A stretch of 64,000 bases of DNA from Christensenellaceae bacterium (GCA_022846035.1 AP025580.1:1240001-1304000), one strand, 5' to 3'. Positions 46,775 to 57,633 are shown, numbered from the stretch's first letter. Program-made: numbers and translations. Notes: generated from the letters alone by a model not told the origin.

Positions 46775-47337
46775 TTTCCACCTTTCAGCGGCAAAAGCAA
46801 CCCGCTTACTACTAAATATACCTCGTTCGCTTTTTCTGCCAACATCCTGTTCACTCTCCCGCTCACGTCGCGGAACAGCCTTCCCAGCGAATTTGCAGGA
46901 ACAAGGCCCATGCCTACTTCGTTTGTCACAACGATGAAGTCCGCGCGGCTTTTTTGGCACGCGCAAAAAAGCTCGTTTATTTTCCGGTCAATCTTTTGTT
47001 CCAGTTTGTTTTGTTCTTCTGCCGATAATATATCCTGCTCTTCCCAATCCCGCTTCTCCTCGAGAAGCAAATTTGTAATGTATGCTGTCATGCAGTCGAT
47101 CAGGTATACATCATGTTCCGAATTGCCGATCACTTTTTGCAGGTCGTAGCCTTCTTCATAAGTCCGCCATTCCTGCGGACGCTGTTTCTTGTGCTTTTCG
47201 ATGCGTACGTCCATTTCCTCGTCCGTACTGACGGCTGTCGCAACATACGCCACATTCCGGTAATTCGCTGCGAACCTTTGGGCATAGGTGCTTTTCCCGC
47301 TTCGCGCGCCGCCCGTAAGCATCATGATCATTCCCAT
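46771..47337 (-). CDS. cobU: Adenosylcobinamide kinase/guanylyltransferase CobU
   Basis: CobU phosphorylates adenosylcobinamide and adds GMP. The P-loop GGARSGKST is at residues 9-17, and the guanylylation-site region EKHKKQRPQEWRTYEE follows; VTNEVGMGLVP is also typical. It is 188 residues long and starts just after the ATP synthase terminator. No cobalamin riboswitch fits in the 90-base gap upstream. Confidence 0.95.
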   Translation of the reverse strand: MGMIMMLTGGARSGKSTYAQRFAANYRNVAYVATAVSTDEEMDVRIEKHKKQRPQEWRTYEEGYDLQKVIGNSEHDVYLIDCMTAYITNLLLEEKRDWEEQDILSAEEQNKLEQKIDRKINELFCACQKSRADFIVVTNEVGMGLVPANSLGRLFRDVSGRVNRMLAEKANEVYLVVSGLLLPLKGGK

Positions 47338-47355
47338 ATACTGTTCCCCCGCCGA

Positions 47356-47387
47356 TAAAAAAGACGGGGTCCACGCCTCGTCTTTTG
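47356..47387 (-). terminator. Terminator of the ATP synthase operon
   Basis: AAAAGACG and CGTCTTTT arms with imperfect GG/CC extension form a hairpin followed by a T run on the minus strand, 40 bases after atpC. Confidence 0.8.
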
Positions 47388-47426
47388 ATTGTTAAGGTTT
47401 CGCGCGCATATACGCGCGCCGGAAAA

Positions 47427-47840
47427 CTACAGAGTAGTCTTTCTCTTGGTCAGGCTGAGACGCGCCATTGCCCGCGCAAGCGCAATCTTATTGCGACGGT
47501 ATTCCTCCGCGCTTTTCCGTTGCCGCAGGCGTTCCTCTGCACGCTCTTTTGCACGCTCCGCCCGTTTTACGTCAATCTCTTCCGGCCATTCCGCCGCCTG
47601 CGTAAACATAATCGTTTCGTCTGGGCGCACCTCCAAAAAGCCTTCCGCCACAGAGCATATCAGCCACTTTTTTCCAGTATTGATTTTTACTTCGCCCGGC
47701 ACAACCGTCACCACTTCCGCCTCGTGTCCCTTTTGGATAGACATCTGTCCGTCTTCCGTCGGAAAGATGATAGATTGCGCATTGTCGCAAAAAAACGAAC
47801 GTTCGGGCGTTAAGATTTCAACCAGGAATTCTGAAGCCAT
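47427..47840 (-). CDS. atpC: ATP synthase F1 subunit epsilon
   Basis: Epsilon is the regulatory central-stalk subunit. LVEILTPERSFFCDNAQSIIFPTEDGQMSI marks the N-terminal beta sandwich; the C-terminal two-helix region has RAKERAEERLRQRKSAEE. The 137 residues are normal. It is the last gene of the operon. Confidence 0.96.
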   Translation of the reverse strand: MASEFLVEILTPERSFFCDNAQSIIFPTEDGQMSIQKGHEAEVVTVVPGEVKINTGKKWLICSVAEGFLEVRPDETIMFTQAAEWPEEIDVKRAERAKERAEERLRQRKSAEEYRRNKIALARAMARLSLTKRKTTL

Positions 47841-47841
47841 T

Positions 47842-49254
<1,413 letters not shown>

Positions 49255-49266
49255 TCATAACTCCTC

Positions 49267-50127
49267 TTAGGTTAATGCGTCCATCGCTCCCACGATCTCT
49301 GTGATCTCCATCGTGATCGCCGCCTGCCGCGCGCGGTTCATTTCAATCTCCAGCTTTCCGAGCATTTCATCCGCATTTTTGGATGAAGCGTCCATCGCCA
49401 TCATACGCGCGCTATTCTCACTGGCAAACGCCTGTATGAGGGCACCGTATATCAGGCCGATGATATATTGCGGTACCAGAATATCGAACACCTTTTTGGG
49501 CGACGGATAATAATTCATCTCGTTGTCGTAATCAAGCTCCGTCTCAATATCGTCAAATTCGTCAAGCTCCACCGGAAGCAGCTTGAGCGCCGTGGGCACC
49601 TGTTTGACGGATGAAAAATAACGTGTGTAAATGAGATAGACCTCATTCATTTCCCCACTCTTATAAAGCGTCGCCAGGTCAGAAGCCAGATTACGCGCCT
49701 CATAAAGCGTCGGGTTTTGTGAAATATGCAAATACTCCACATCGATCGGCACGCCCTTGCGTTCAAAGAAAGCACGCGCTTCCTGTCCGATCGTAATGAC
49801 AAATTTATCGCCGTCAGACATAAAATCGTGCGCAAAATTTAAGATGTTATGATTGTAACCGCCGCACAGGCCTTTATCTGCCGCAATCACGATATACGCC
49901 GGATTTCCCTGCTGGTGCTTTTCCAAAAACGTATGACGAAGCTCATGCGAATGCACGAGAATATCCTTGATCGCGCTCCTGACACGGTTAAAATATAGCA
50001 AGTTTGCATCATAACGCGCAATCGCTTTCTTCATCTTGGATGTGGCGATCAGCTTCATAGCTTTTGTGATCTTGCTGGTATCGTTTATCGCGCGTATGCT
50101 GTTTTTCACATCGGCCGTGCTTCTCAT
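49267..50127 (-). CDS. atpG: ATP synthase F1 subunit gamma
   Basis: Gamma is the rotating central shaft. It opens with [24 protein letters not shown] and has [13 protein letters not shown], ending in [20 protein letters not shown], all typical. It is 286 residues long and overlaps the preceding alpha gene by four bases. Confidence 0.97.
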   Translation of the reverse strand: MRSTADVKNSIRAINDTSKITKAMKLIATSKMKKAIARYDANLLYFNRVRSAIKDILVHSHELRHTFLEKHQQGNPAYIVIAADKGLCGGYNHNILNFAHDFMSDGDKFVITIGQEARAFFERKGVPIDVEYLHISQNPTLYEARNLASDLATLYKSGEMNEVYLIYTRYFSSVKQVPTALKLLPVELDEFDDIETELDYDNEMNYYPSPKKVFDILVPQYIIGLIYGALIQAFASENSARMMAMDASSKNADEMLGKLEIEMNRARQAAITMEITEIVGAMDALT

Positions 50128-51986
50128 TCCGCATCCACACTCGCTTTCATTTCCAGATTTTCAGCTACCGGAAATTCATCCGCGCCTGTTTTCTCCTGCA
50201 AAAAGCCCCGCTTGAACTCTGCCGCGGCATCCAGAATCAACTTTTCATTTTCGTCCGACAACTGTCCGCTTTCCTTGATCGCGCTCCGCACCTGCGGATA
50301 TTTTGCGTTCACGAAATCCAGAAACTCGCTGTTGAAAGTGCGTATCCTGTCTACCGGAACGTCCATTAGCTGTTTATTCGTCGCAATGCAAAGGATGATC
50401 ACCTGATTCTCCACGGAATATGGCGCATATTGCGGCTGGATTAAGGCTTGTGTCACTTTCATGCCATTTGTCAGGGCATCCTGTGTCGCTTTATCCAAAT
50501 CGGAGGCAAACTGTGAGAACACTTCCAGTTCTCTGTATTGCGCAAGCTCAAGGCGCAAAGGCCCCGCGACCTTTCTCATGGCTTTGATCTGTGCGCTGCC
50601 GCCTACGCGGGATACAGAAAGTCCAACGTTGACAGCCGGCCTCTGTCCCGAATTAAAAAGCTCCGTTTCCAGATATATCTGCCCGTCGGTGATAGAAATA
50701 ACATTCGTCGGTATATACGAGGAAATATCGCCTTCCATTGTTTCGATGATGGGCAGCGCCGTCATCGAGCCGCCACCAAGTTTTTCAGACAGCTTAGCAG
50801 CCCGTTCCAAAAGCCGCGAATGCAAATAGAAAACATCGCCCGGATAGGCTTCGCGTCCCGGCGGCCTGCGCAAAAGCAGCGACATCGTGCGGTAGGCCAC
50901 CGCGTGCTTGGAAAGATCGTCGTATACAATCAGTACGTCCTCTCCGCGATACATAAAGCTTTCCGCAATCGCGCAGCCCGCATATGGAGCAATATACTGC
51001 ATCGGCGCAGTATCACTTGCCGTCGAAGCTACGACCGTGGTATAATCGAGCGCCCCGAATTCATTAAGCCTGTTGACGATTTCCGCAATCGTAGACGCCT
51101 TTTGCGCAATGGCGACATAAACGCATTTTACGTTTTTACCTTTTTGATTAATGATCGTATCTACCGCGATCGCCGTTTTACCGGTCTGCCGGTCGCCAAT
51201 GATAAGCTCCCTTTGTCCTCTACCGATTGGAATCATAGCATCAATGGCCATAATGCCAGTTTGCAGTGGCGTATCGACCGATTGCCTGTCGATAATCGGC
51301 GGAGCTGGCGTTTCGATCTGGCGGTTTTCATCTGTCAAAATGCTGCCTTTCCCATCGATCGGATGCCCAAGAGGGTTCATGACCCGCCCGAGGACCGCAT
51401 CTCCCACGGGAACCTTGACAACATCGCCCGTATGGCGCACCATGGAGCCTTCCGTGACATCGGCTACCCCATTTAACAGTACTGCGCCCACACGATCAAG
51501 CTCGAGGTTCATAACGATCCCGTAGGCCTCGTTTTCAAATTGCAGCAATTCGCCGTACTTACAGCCGTCAAGGCCACGCACAAAAACGACGCCGTCGCCC
51601 GTGCGTTCTACGATACCGATCATGGAAATATCATACTTCACATCATACTGTGTGATTTTCTTTTCCAGCTCGCTTCCGATAGAACTCCCCTTAAGCTCGC
51701 CGTTTACTTTGCTTTTCAGCGTTTCGATAATATCTTCTATTTTCTCAGTGCCCTGATACCCTGAATGATCGCCGATATAATTCTGCATTCTGTCAAGATA
51801 CGATTTCGCGCTCAAATCGTAAACCATATTATTTACGGTAGCGGTAAAACCGCTGATAAGCGTCGGGTCGGTCTCGACCTTAAAATCTATTTTTGCATCA
51901 AAAAGCTTTTCAAACTTTGTGACGATCGCAGAAATCTCATCGGGAGTAAATTCAGTTGCACAAATAAGTTTCCCTTTCAATTCCAA
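50124..51986 (-). CDS. atpA: ATP synthase subunit delta C-terminal domain fused to subunit alpha
   Basis: The 620-residue product is about 110 longer than ordinary alpha. Residues about 102-605 are a full alpha subunit: [17 protein letters not shown]-loop GDRQTGKT at 264-271, and the conserved arginine-containing [15 protein letters not shown]. Residues about 1-72 match the C-terminal domain of subunit delta (AtpH): [17 protein letters not shown], then [21 protein letters not shown] and [11 protein letters not shown] charged linker (71-100) joins them. There is no separate atpH: atpF ends three bases before this start. The delta N-terminal helical domain is thus missing. The alpha call is certain; the delta-domain call is a confident reading of the pattern. 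Confidence 0.93.
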   Translation of the reverse strand: MELKGKLICATEFTPDEISAIVTKFEKLFDAKIDFKVETDPTLISGFTATVNNMVYDLSAKSYLDRMQNYIGDHSGYQGTEKIEDIIETLKSKVNGELKGSSIGSELEKKITQYDVKYDISMIGIVERTGDGVVFVRGLDGCKYGELLQFENEAYGIVMNLELDRVGAVLLNGVADVTEGSMVRHTGDVVKVPVGDAVLGRVMNPLGHPIDGKGSILTDENRQIETPAPPIIDRQSVDTPLQTGIMAIDAMIPIGRGQRELIIGDRQTGKTAIAVDTIINQKGKNVKCVYVAIAQKASTIAEIVNRLNEFGALDYTTVVASTASDTAPMQYIAPYAGCAIAESFMYRGEDVLIVYDDLSKHAVAYRTMSLLLRRPPGREAYPGDVFYLHSRLLERAAKLSEKLGGGSMTALPIIETMEGDISSYIPTNVISITDGQIYLETELFNSGQRPAVNVGLSVSRVGGSAQIKAMRKVAGPLRLELAQYRELEVFSQFASDLDKATQDALTNGMKVTQALIQPQYAPYSVENQVIILCIATNKQLMDVPVDRIRTFNSEFLDFVNAKYPQVRSAIKESGQLSDENEKLILDAAAEFKRGFLQEKTGADEFPVAENLEMKASVDAE

Positions 51987-51989
51987 AAG

Positions 51990-52466
51990 CTAACTCACCT
52001 TCTCAAAAAATTCGTTGATAATATTTTTATTATCCTCGTAAGAGACTTCGCGTTCCAAAACCTTCTCCGCGATCTGAATCGCCATTTTAGTCACTTCCTG
52101 CCTCATTTCGATGACTGCCTGCTGTTTTTGTGATTCAATATGCTTTTCCGTACGCGTGCGGATTTCTTCCGCCGCTTCTTCCGCTTCCGCGACAATCTGG
52201 CGCGCCTGCTCGTCCGCGACCGTCTTGCCCTTGTTGATAAGCTCTGTCGCCAAATCCTGCGCGTTGTGCATCATTTCGTCATATCTCGCTTTCAATTGTT
52301 CTGCATCAGAATACTTTTGCGCGGCTTCATCAATCTGTTTTTGGATCTCATTCGTGCGGTTCGCCAAAAACTTGGTGATCGGCTTATACAAAAGCCAACG
52401 CAAAAAGAAAAACAAGATCACAATATTCACGATATACAGCAGTATTTCAATTATATTGATTTCCAT
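51990..52466 (-). CDS. atpF: ATP synthase Fo subunit b
   Basis: Subunit b is the membrane-anchored peripheral stalk. A single N-terminal membrane segment (IIEILLYIVNIVILFFFLRWLLYKPI) is followed by a long helix with NRTNEIQKQIDEAAQKYSDAE. The 158 residues are ordinary, so the missing delta N-terminal domain has not been moved to the b subunit. It ends three bases before the fused alpha gene. Confidence 0.96.
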   Translation of the reverse strand: MEINIIEILLYIVNIVILFFFLRWLLYKPITKFLANRTNEIQKQIDEAAQKYSDAEQLKARYDEMMHNAQDLATELINKGKTVADEQARQIVAEAEEAAEEIRTRTEKHIESQKQQAVIEMRQEVTKMAIQIAEKVLEREVSYEDNKNIINEFFEKVS

Positions 52467-52499
52467 ATCAATCCCTCAGAGTGTTTTGTTTTATTTCTA

Positions 52500-52730
52500 T
52501 TATTTGCCCATCGTAAAGATCATAATAATAGAAATAACGAAACCATAAATTGCGGTAGATTCCGCAAGAGCCAGACCGATCAGAAGCACCTGGTTGATTT
52601 TGCCTGTCGCTTCAGGCTGCCGTGCAACAGCTTCGCAAGCTTTGCTCGTAGCGATACCCATGCCAATACCTGCGCCCATACCTGTAAAAACAGCGAGGCC
52701 CGCGCCAATTGCGATTAAACCCATATCCAT
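52500..52730 (-). CDS. atpE: ATP synthase Fo subunit c
   Basis: Subunit c forms the rotor ring. The 76-residue hairpin has GAGIGMGIATSKACEAVARQPEA and the ion-binding helix LALAESTAIYG with Glu57, Ser58, Thr59 and Tyr62, a pattern like sodium-binding rings. However, the glutamine usual in those rings is Met24 here. I chose the ATG at 52730 behind GGAGGT; the upstream ATG overlaps that site. Ion choice cannot be settled by eye. Confidence 0.96.
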   Translation of the reverse strand: MDMGLIAIGAGLAVFTGMGAGIGMGIATSKACEAVARQPEATGKINQVLLIGLALAESTAIYGFVISIIMIFTMGK

Positions 52731-52805
52731 TTTTTCTACCTCCATTTATTACATTGAAATATAAAATATTTTAAGCCGCACAACAGCGCAGCTTGTAAAC
52801 GCTTG

Positions 52806-53480
52806 TTATAGCTTTTCTTCCATAAAGGACATCGTCAGCATCGTAAAAACGTACGACTGCATCCCCAGATGGAAAAGTATAAAGTAAATCGACGCCAGCG
52901 CCGGAATCCCGATTGCGAAATAACCGAGCGCGCCATAAAGCATATCCATAACGACCAGGCCGCTGAACATATTGCCAAATAACCGGCACGCGAGCGAAAC
53001 GGGCACCGCCAGCGAAGAAAGCACATTGATCGGCACCATGAACGGTTTTGGTTGCGCATATGTTTTCAGCCATCCCTTGACTCCCTTGTAACGGATAGAA
53101 AAAGCAATGATCAACACAAACGTGATTACCGCGAGGCCGATCGTACAGTCAAGGTCCGTCGCGGGAGAACGAATCCCCAGAAACTCGAGCGCACCGCTCA
53201 GGATGATAAACGCAAACACCGTCATGATGTAAGGCGCGATAGCTTTCGCCTTATCCCCCATGATCGACGAAGAAAATTTGTTGACTCCGTCTACCATGAG
53301 TTCCATCACATTCTGGAAACCCTTAGGCACCCTCTTGAAGTTTTTCAGGATCACAAAACGAAAAATAAGTGCAAAAATAATAATGCCAATCGTCGTCCCA
53401 AACGCAGCTACAAGAGTCTGACTGACCTGTATCCCGCCGAAAATCGTCATCTTGCTGGGAAAGACACTGGGTATATTCAT
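52806..53480 (-). CDS. atpB: ATP synthase Fo subunit a
   Basis: Subunit a provides the ion half-channels. The essential arginine is Arg166 in LACRLFGNMFSG; five or six hydrophobic segments are seen, and the C-terminal helix reads YVFTMLTMSFMEEKL. It is 224 residues long and its start overlaps the stop of the upstream atpI-like gene by four bases. Confidence 0.95.
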   Translation of the reverse strand: MNIPSVFPSKMTIFGGIQVSQTLVAAFGTTIGIIIFALIFRFVILKNFKRVPKGFQNVMELMVDGVNKFSSSIMGDKAKAIAPYIMTVFAFIILSGALEFLGIRSPATDLDCTIGLAVITFVLIIAFSIRYKGVKGWLKTYAQPKPFMVPINVLSSLAVPVSLACRLFGNMFSGLVVMDMLYGALGYFAIGIPALASIYFILFHLGMQSYVFTMLTMSFMEEKL

Positions 53481-53785
53481 TGCTTTTGTTCACCTCCATG
53501 CTGCTGACGCTTATATTTTCTTATGGTAATGATGCTGCTTGCGACCGGAAGCCCGATCATTGCAATCGCCGTGCCCGCTGCGCACCATATCATGGATTCC
53601 AGGGAAACGAACCTGGCCATCAAAAAAAGTACGGCTAATATGAGCGCCAGCTTCAAAATCGTTATCGGTACCGCGACCATAGCAGAACTGCGCGTAGCTG
53701 TCATCATCGCGATGAGTTTCTTTAAAATTACAATCTCCAGGACTCCAAGACCAAGCCCGACAAAGATTCCCCACATGACGCTCAC
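53477..53785 (-). CDS. Small membrane protein in the atpI position
   Basis: This is a hydrophobic protein with about three membrane segments, at the place where atpI usually stands as the first gene of the atp operon. AtpI helps assemble the c ring. I chose a GTG at 53785 (five bases after AAGG), giving 102 residues; the ATG at 53776 is also possible. The sequence resembles ATP synthase subunit I only in general character, so the name is from context. Confidence 0.72.
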   Translation of the reverse strand: MSVMWGIFVGLGLGVLEIVILKKLIAMMTATRSSAMVAVPITILKLALILAVLFLMARFVSLESMIWCAAGTAIAMIGLPVASSIITIRKYKRQQHGGEQKQ

Positions 53786-53810
53786 GCATACCTTCCACAA
53801 AATATATACT

Positions 53811-53839
53811 ATAATAGACCTATTTGATTGATAATGCAA
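53811..53839 (-). promoter_or_regulatory. Promoter of the ATP synthase operon
   Basis: TTGCAT (53834-53839) and TATTAT (53811-53816) on the minus strand are 17 bases apart, about 25 bases before the first operon gene. Confidence 0.72.
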
Positions 53840-53867
53840 GTAAGGAAAACCGCAAAAATGTTCAGGC

Positions 53868-54917
53868 TTAATAGGTCTCAAAAAAACATGCCGTTTGCCT
53901 CCTGAAAAAGCATGACGCAATATCATTCGTTTCAAAGGCGCCGGCAGCCGCCCGTGCAAATTCCGTTATCGAAAAAACAATATCCGGCGTTGCATTCGAT
54001 GGGATTACTCTGTTGCTTCCGTTTTCCATTCGCTCGATGAACAAACGATGCTTTTCCCCAAGGAAATCATCGGCGATTTCGATCACAAACCGTTCTTTCT
54101 TTATATCCAGCCCTCGAAGCACCTGCGCCGGATCGAGTACGCGCATCATTGTGAATTCCTCTGCCCCGCCGCCTTGTTCCGCCGGCAGAAAATAGCGCGC
54201 CGTTTCCTCCGCAAGTCCCCGCAGCAATCGATCTCTTTGGGTTTCATCTGTATAGACAAGTTCGAACACCTCCGCCGCGCCGTCTTCCACATAATAAAGA
54301 GCATAGGTATCGTGATATCCGTTTTCCAGCACCGCGCACCGCCCGCCGTCTGCAAGCAGCAGTTCAAGCCATCCCCAAAAGCGCTTTTTACTGCGTATAA
54401 ATGCATTGTCAAAGCGAGCTATATATTGATTATACGCTTCAAACAGGTCTTCATACGGTACATCCCGCATATTTGCAAAGACGTGCACATCCTTTGCGTC
54501 GTTCCGGTGACCCTGCACAGTCCTCCTATGGATATAAGCGATCGTCTCGTATCCGAATTGCCTGTAGAAAGCATGCAGGAAAGGATGCAAATAAGTAATA
54601 CATTGCCCGCGTCTTCGCATATCCAGCATAGCGCCTTTTACCAATTCGCGCATCAGTCCACGCCTTCGCGCCTCAGGCAGCGTGGCGCATCCCGCAAGAA
54701 AGTCCGCCTCATACTCCCTGTTTCCAAACTTCGCGCAAAACGGCAGCATAAAAAGATCCGCCAGCAAGCGGCCGTTTTCATAATATCCCAGCGTCTTGCC
54801 ATACTCCACAAAGCTGTGGAAATATTGGTCGATAAACGCGTCCGAATCCCCGAAACAGGTTCTCCATACCTGTTTGGCATTACTTTCTTCGGATTTTTGC
54901 AAAGGATGGATTATCAT
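53868..54917 (-). CDS. GNAT N-acetyltransferase, Eis-like with C-terminal SCP2-type domain
   Basis: The N-terminal GNAT fold has the acetyl-CoA loop GCATLPEARRRGLMREL near residue 75 and FYRQFGYETI about 40 residues later. The region after 150 and a C-terminal sterol-carrier-like domain follow the Eis family layout (349 residues). Eis-like enzymes acetylate amines, including some aminoglycosides; the substrate here is unknown. It overlaps the DUF2156 gene by four bases, so the two are co-translated. Confidence 0.85.
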   Translation of the reverse strand: MIIHPLQKSEESNAKQVWRTCFGDSDAFIDQYFHSFVEYGKTLGYYENGRLLADLFMLPFCAKFGNREYEADFLAGCATLPEARRRGLMRELVKGAMLDMRRRGQCITYLHPFLHAFYRQFGYETIAYIHRRTVQGHRNDAKDVHVFANMRDVPYEDLFEAYNQYIARFDNAFIRSKKRFWGWLELLLADGGRCAVLENGYHDTYALYYVEDGAAEVFELVYTDETQRDRLLRGLAEETARYFLPAEQGGGAEEFTMMRVLDPAQVLRGLDIKKERFVIEIADDFLGEKHRLFIERMENGSNRVIPSNATPDIVFSITEFARAAAGAFETNDIASCFFRRQTACFFETY

Positions 54918-55831
54918 TCTTCTTCTCCGCTCAACAGCACGTCGTATTTCTCCAGCATGAACGCCGGATGATAAGACTTTTTGGCTTTGCGTATTCCCGG
55001 CACGCCCATATCCTCGGCACGATTGATATACTTACAATGCGACCAGACCCGTTTCACAAACTCATGATTCACATAAGCATACAGGCCGTTTACGCCGGCC
55101 TTTGCTTTTTCAATATGGATAATCGCCGTATCCTCATTGATCTGTTCCCCAAACGAAAAGGCAACGACCTCGCCTTTGATTTTGACGACACACCCTTTAA
55201 AGTTGAGGTCGCGCCAGTTATCAAGCGCTTTGGTGATCGATAAGAGTTCTTCCGCCGCTTCTCTTGGGTCCGCTTCCTTTTCTTTTGCCCACTCGATCTG
55301 CAGATTCAGACAGTCGTCCCGATACTTGTCGTCATATAACTCAAAGCTGCTGTCATAATCGCGCAGGAACGCGTTTACATGATTCCGCTTGGAGTGATAC
55401 TTTTTGCCGGATAAATGGATAAGATCCTCTGCGTTGTAAGCATATTCCGAATTGTATTCGTCATACGCAAAACCGTAGCGGTCCCCGCAATCCTTTTTGA
55501 TTTTTTCCACCATCTCCGGCGTTGCGCACTTGATATAAAAAACGCCGTTTTCCCTTGCCATATATTCTTCGCATATCTGCATGCTTGGCTGTATAGATTC
55601 ATCCAGATCCTTTAGGTAAGGCGGAAGCATAAACGGCTTATATACGTCGCTGTACATTTTTACAAACAACGCGTTTTCGCAAACCGCCATCTGGATGTCC
55701 CATGCTTCCTGCCATGTATACATATTGGAAAACGATGCTTCCGAATGCCTGTAGTGATTATGCAATACAAAGTTGTCAAAGAGAGGTTTGTCTTCGAGTT
55801 CCAAAGGTTTAAAATTCAGCATAAATATCAA
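54914..55831 (-). CDS. DUF2156 protein (phosphatidylglycerol lysyltransferase C-terminal-like)
   Basis: This 305-residue soluble protein matches the DUF2156/LPG synthase C-terminal type with a double acyltransferase fold: KKYHSKRNHVNAFLRDY near the middle and NRAEDMGVPGIRKAKKSYHP near the end. No MprF-like membrane part is present. A TTG at 55831 is correctly spaced from GAGG; an ATG at 55822 is the alternative. Aminoacyl-tRNA-dependent transfer is known for relatives, but its substrate is not clear. It lies directly after pyk. Confidence 0.85.
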   Translation of the reverse strand: MIFMLNFKPLELEDKPLFDNFVLHNHYRHSEASFSNMYTWQEAWDIQMAVCENALFVKMYSDVYKPFMLPPYLKDLDESIQPSMQICEEYMARENGVFYIKCATPEMVEKIKKDCGDRYGFAYDEYNSEYAYNAEDLIHLSGKKYHSKRNHVNAFLRDYDSSFELYDDKYRDDCLNLQIEWAKEKEADPREAAEELLSITKALDNWRDLNFKGCVVKIKGEVVAFSFGEQINEDTAIIHIEKAKAGVNGLYAYVNHEFVKRVWSHCKYINRAEDMGVPGIRKAKKSYHPAFMLEKYDVLLSGEEE

Positions 55832-57583
55832 TTAGTCCTCACGATTTTCATTACATACCAATCCGCGCTCCGCGTCCAGCTTGATGTGCGTCCCGCTCTT
55901 TAAAATCTGCGTCGCGCTCACCGCGCCGACCAGCACCGGTATATCCAGCGCCATCCCCACGATCGCCGCATGCGAATCCAGATTATCATCCTCTGTTATA
56001 ATACCCGAAGATTGCTTCATTAAATCCAAAATATAATTGGAAGTTTTCGGAACCACCAAAATATCGCCTCGCTTAAAAAGCTGGCGGGCCTGCTTTTCCG
56101 TGTTGGCCACGCAAAGGTTTCCGGATGAGCAGAGATTGTTAACGCCGATTCCTTTCACAAGCACATTTCCTACGATATGCACTTTCAGCAGGTTTGTCGT
56201 GCCCGCAATCCCAAGGGGTACTCCCGCCATGATAACCACAAGGTCACCGTTCTTTAAATATCCCGCTTGTTTTGCCGTATCGACGACCGTCTCAAACAGC
56301 TCGTCCGTATTATTCTTTTGCTCGACCTCAAGCGGTACTACACCCCAGGACATACTGAGCTGGCGGCACACGATCGGATCAGGGGAACAGCCGATGATAG
56401 GAATAGACGGACGGTATTTGGAAGTCATCCGCACCGACGTACCCGTTTTGGTAACCGTGATAATCGCCGACGCTCCAAGATCATAAGCGGTCGTGCAGGC
56501 CGCATGTGAAATCGCGTTGGTGACATCGGAAAAGCAGGCAATATCATTGCTTTCAAAGCGCGCTTTATAATCAATATCACGCTCAGCCCGGCGCGCAATC
56601 CGCGCCATCGTCTGCACCGCTTCCACCGGATATTTTCCCGCCGCCGTTTCGCCCGAAAGCATGATCGCGCTCGTACCGTCGTATATGGCCGTTGCAACGT
56701 CCGTCGTCTCCGCGCGTGTCGGCCGTGGATTATGCATCATGCTATCCAACATCTGCGTTGCCGTGATGACAATTTTCCCAGCCGTATACGCTTTACCTAT
56801 GAGCCGCTTCTGGTAAATAGGCACATCCTCAAGCGGTATTTCAACGCCCATATCGCCGCGCGCCACCATAATTCCATCAGAAACCCTCAGAATGTCGTCG
56901 ATATTTTTAACGCCCTCCGCATTTTCTATTTTTGCAATCACGCGAATGCTGCGGTTATGGTATTCATCCAACACTTTTTTAATATCCAGAATATCCTGCT
57001 CGCTGCGCGTAAAGCTGGCGGCAATAAAGTCAAATTCATTTTCAATACCGAAAATAATATCTGCCTTGTCTTTTTCACTGAGATACGGAAGAGAGATAGC
57101 AAAACCTGGTACATTCACGCCTTTCCTATCCCCTAAACGCCCGCCGTTTAAAACCTTACAGGTAATATCCGTATCCGTAATACATGTCGCCTGCAGCTCA
57201 ATCAATCCGTCGTCGATTAAAATGACCGCTCCCTGCTTTAGGTCATGCGGCAGATCCTTAAAGGAAATGGAGACGATTGATTCGTCGCCCACAACTTCCC
57301 TTGATGTCAGCGTAAAGGTATCTCCGGCCTGCAGCTCGATAAAACCGTTTTTAAACTGACCGATACGTATCTCCGGTCCCTTGGTGTCAAGCAGGCAGGA
57401 AATATAGCGGTCCATCTTTTTACTGATTTTCCGTATTTTTTTGATTCTTTCTTTTTGAATCTCATGCTCGCCGTGTGAAAAATTAAAGCGGGCAACGTCC
57501 ATACCCGCTTCCATCATACGTTCAATCGTATTTTCGTCCTCACACGCAGGCCCAAGCGTACATATAATTTTTGTTTTCCTCAT
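55832..57583 (-). CDS. pyk: Pyruvate kinase with C-terminal PEP-utilising domain
   Basis: Pyk makes pyruvate and ATP from phosphoenolpyruvate. KIICTLGPACEDENTIERM, MDVARFNFSHG, GPEIRIG, MVARGDMGVEIP and TATQMLDSM are all present. Residues about 480-583 add the PEP-utiliser mobile domain with its His in DSHAAIVGMALDIPVLVG, as in Bacillus. The ATG at 57583 follows GGAG and gives 583 residues. Confidence 0.97.
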   Translation of the reverse strand: MRKTKIICTLGPACEDENTIERMMEAGMDVARFNFSHGEHEIQKERIKKIRKISKKMDRYISCLLDTKGPEIRIGQFKNGFIELQAGDTFTLTSREVVGDESIVSISFKDLPHDLKQGAVILIDDGLIELQATCITDTDITCKVLNGGRLGDRKGVNVPGFAISLPYLSEKDKADIIFGIENEFDFIAASFTRSEQDILDIKKVLDEYHNRSIRVIAKIENAEGVKNIDDILRVSDGIMVARGDMGVEIPLEDVPIYQKRLIGKAYTAGKIVITATQMLDSMMHNPRPTRAETTDVATAIYDGTSAIMLSGETAAGKYPVEAVQTMARIARRAERDIDYKARFESNDIACFSDVTNAISHAACTTAYDLGASAIITVTKTGTSVRMTSKYRPSIPIIGCSPDPIVCRQLSMSWGVVPLEVEQKNNTDELFETVVDTAKQAGYLKNGDLVVIMAGVPLGIAGTTNLLKVHIVGNVLVKGIGVNNLCSSGNLCVANTEKQARQLFKRGDILVVPKTSNYILDLMKQSSGIITEDDNLDSHAAIVGMALDIPVLVGAVSATQILKSGTHIKLDAERGLVCNENRED

Positions 57584-57633
57584 GTTAATCGCTCCATATA
57601 TATAAATTTTTTTCATTTCATATTATTGTTTCT

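Noticed and set aside
47400-47420. GC-rich palindrome just after atpC
   Set aside because: A six-base GCGCGC repeat pair with a short AT loop, but no T run and no clear link to a function.
47338-47426. Cobalamin riboswitch before cobU
   Set aside because: The gap is under 90 bases and already holds a terminator; no conserved B12-box sequence was seen.
50124-51986. Sequencing frameshift joining atpH and atpA
   Set aside because: A frameshift would leave the delta N-terminal domain upstream in another frame, but atpF ends three bases before this start, so no such remnant exists.
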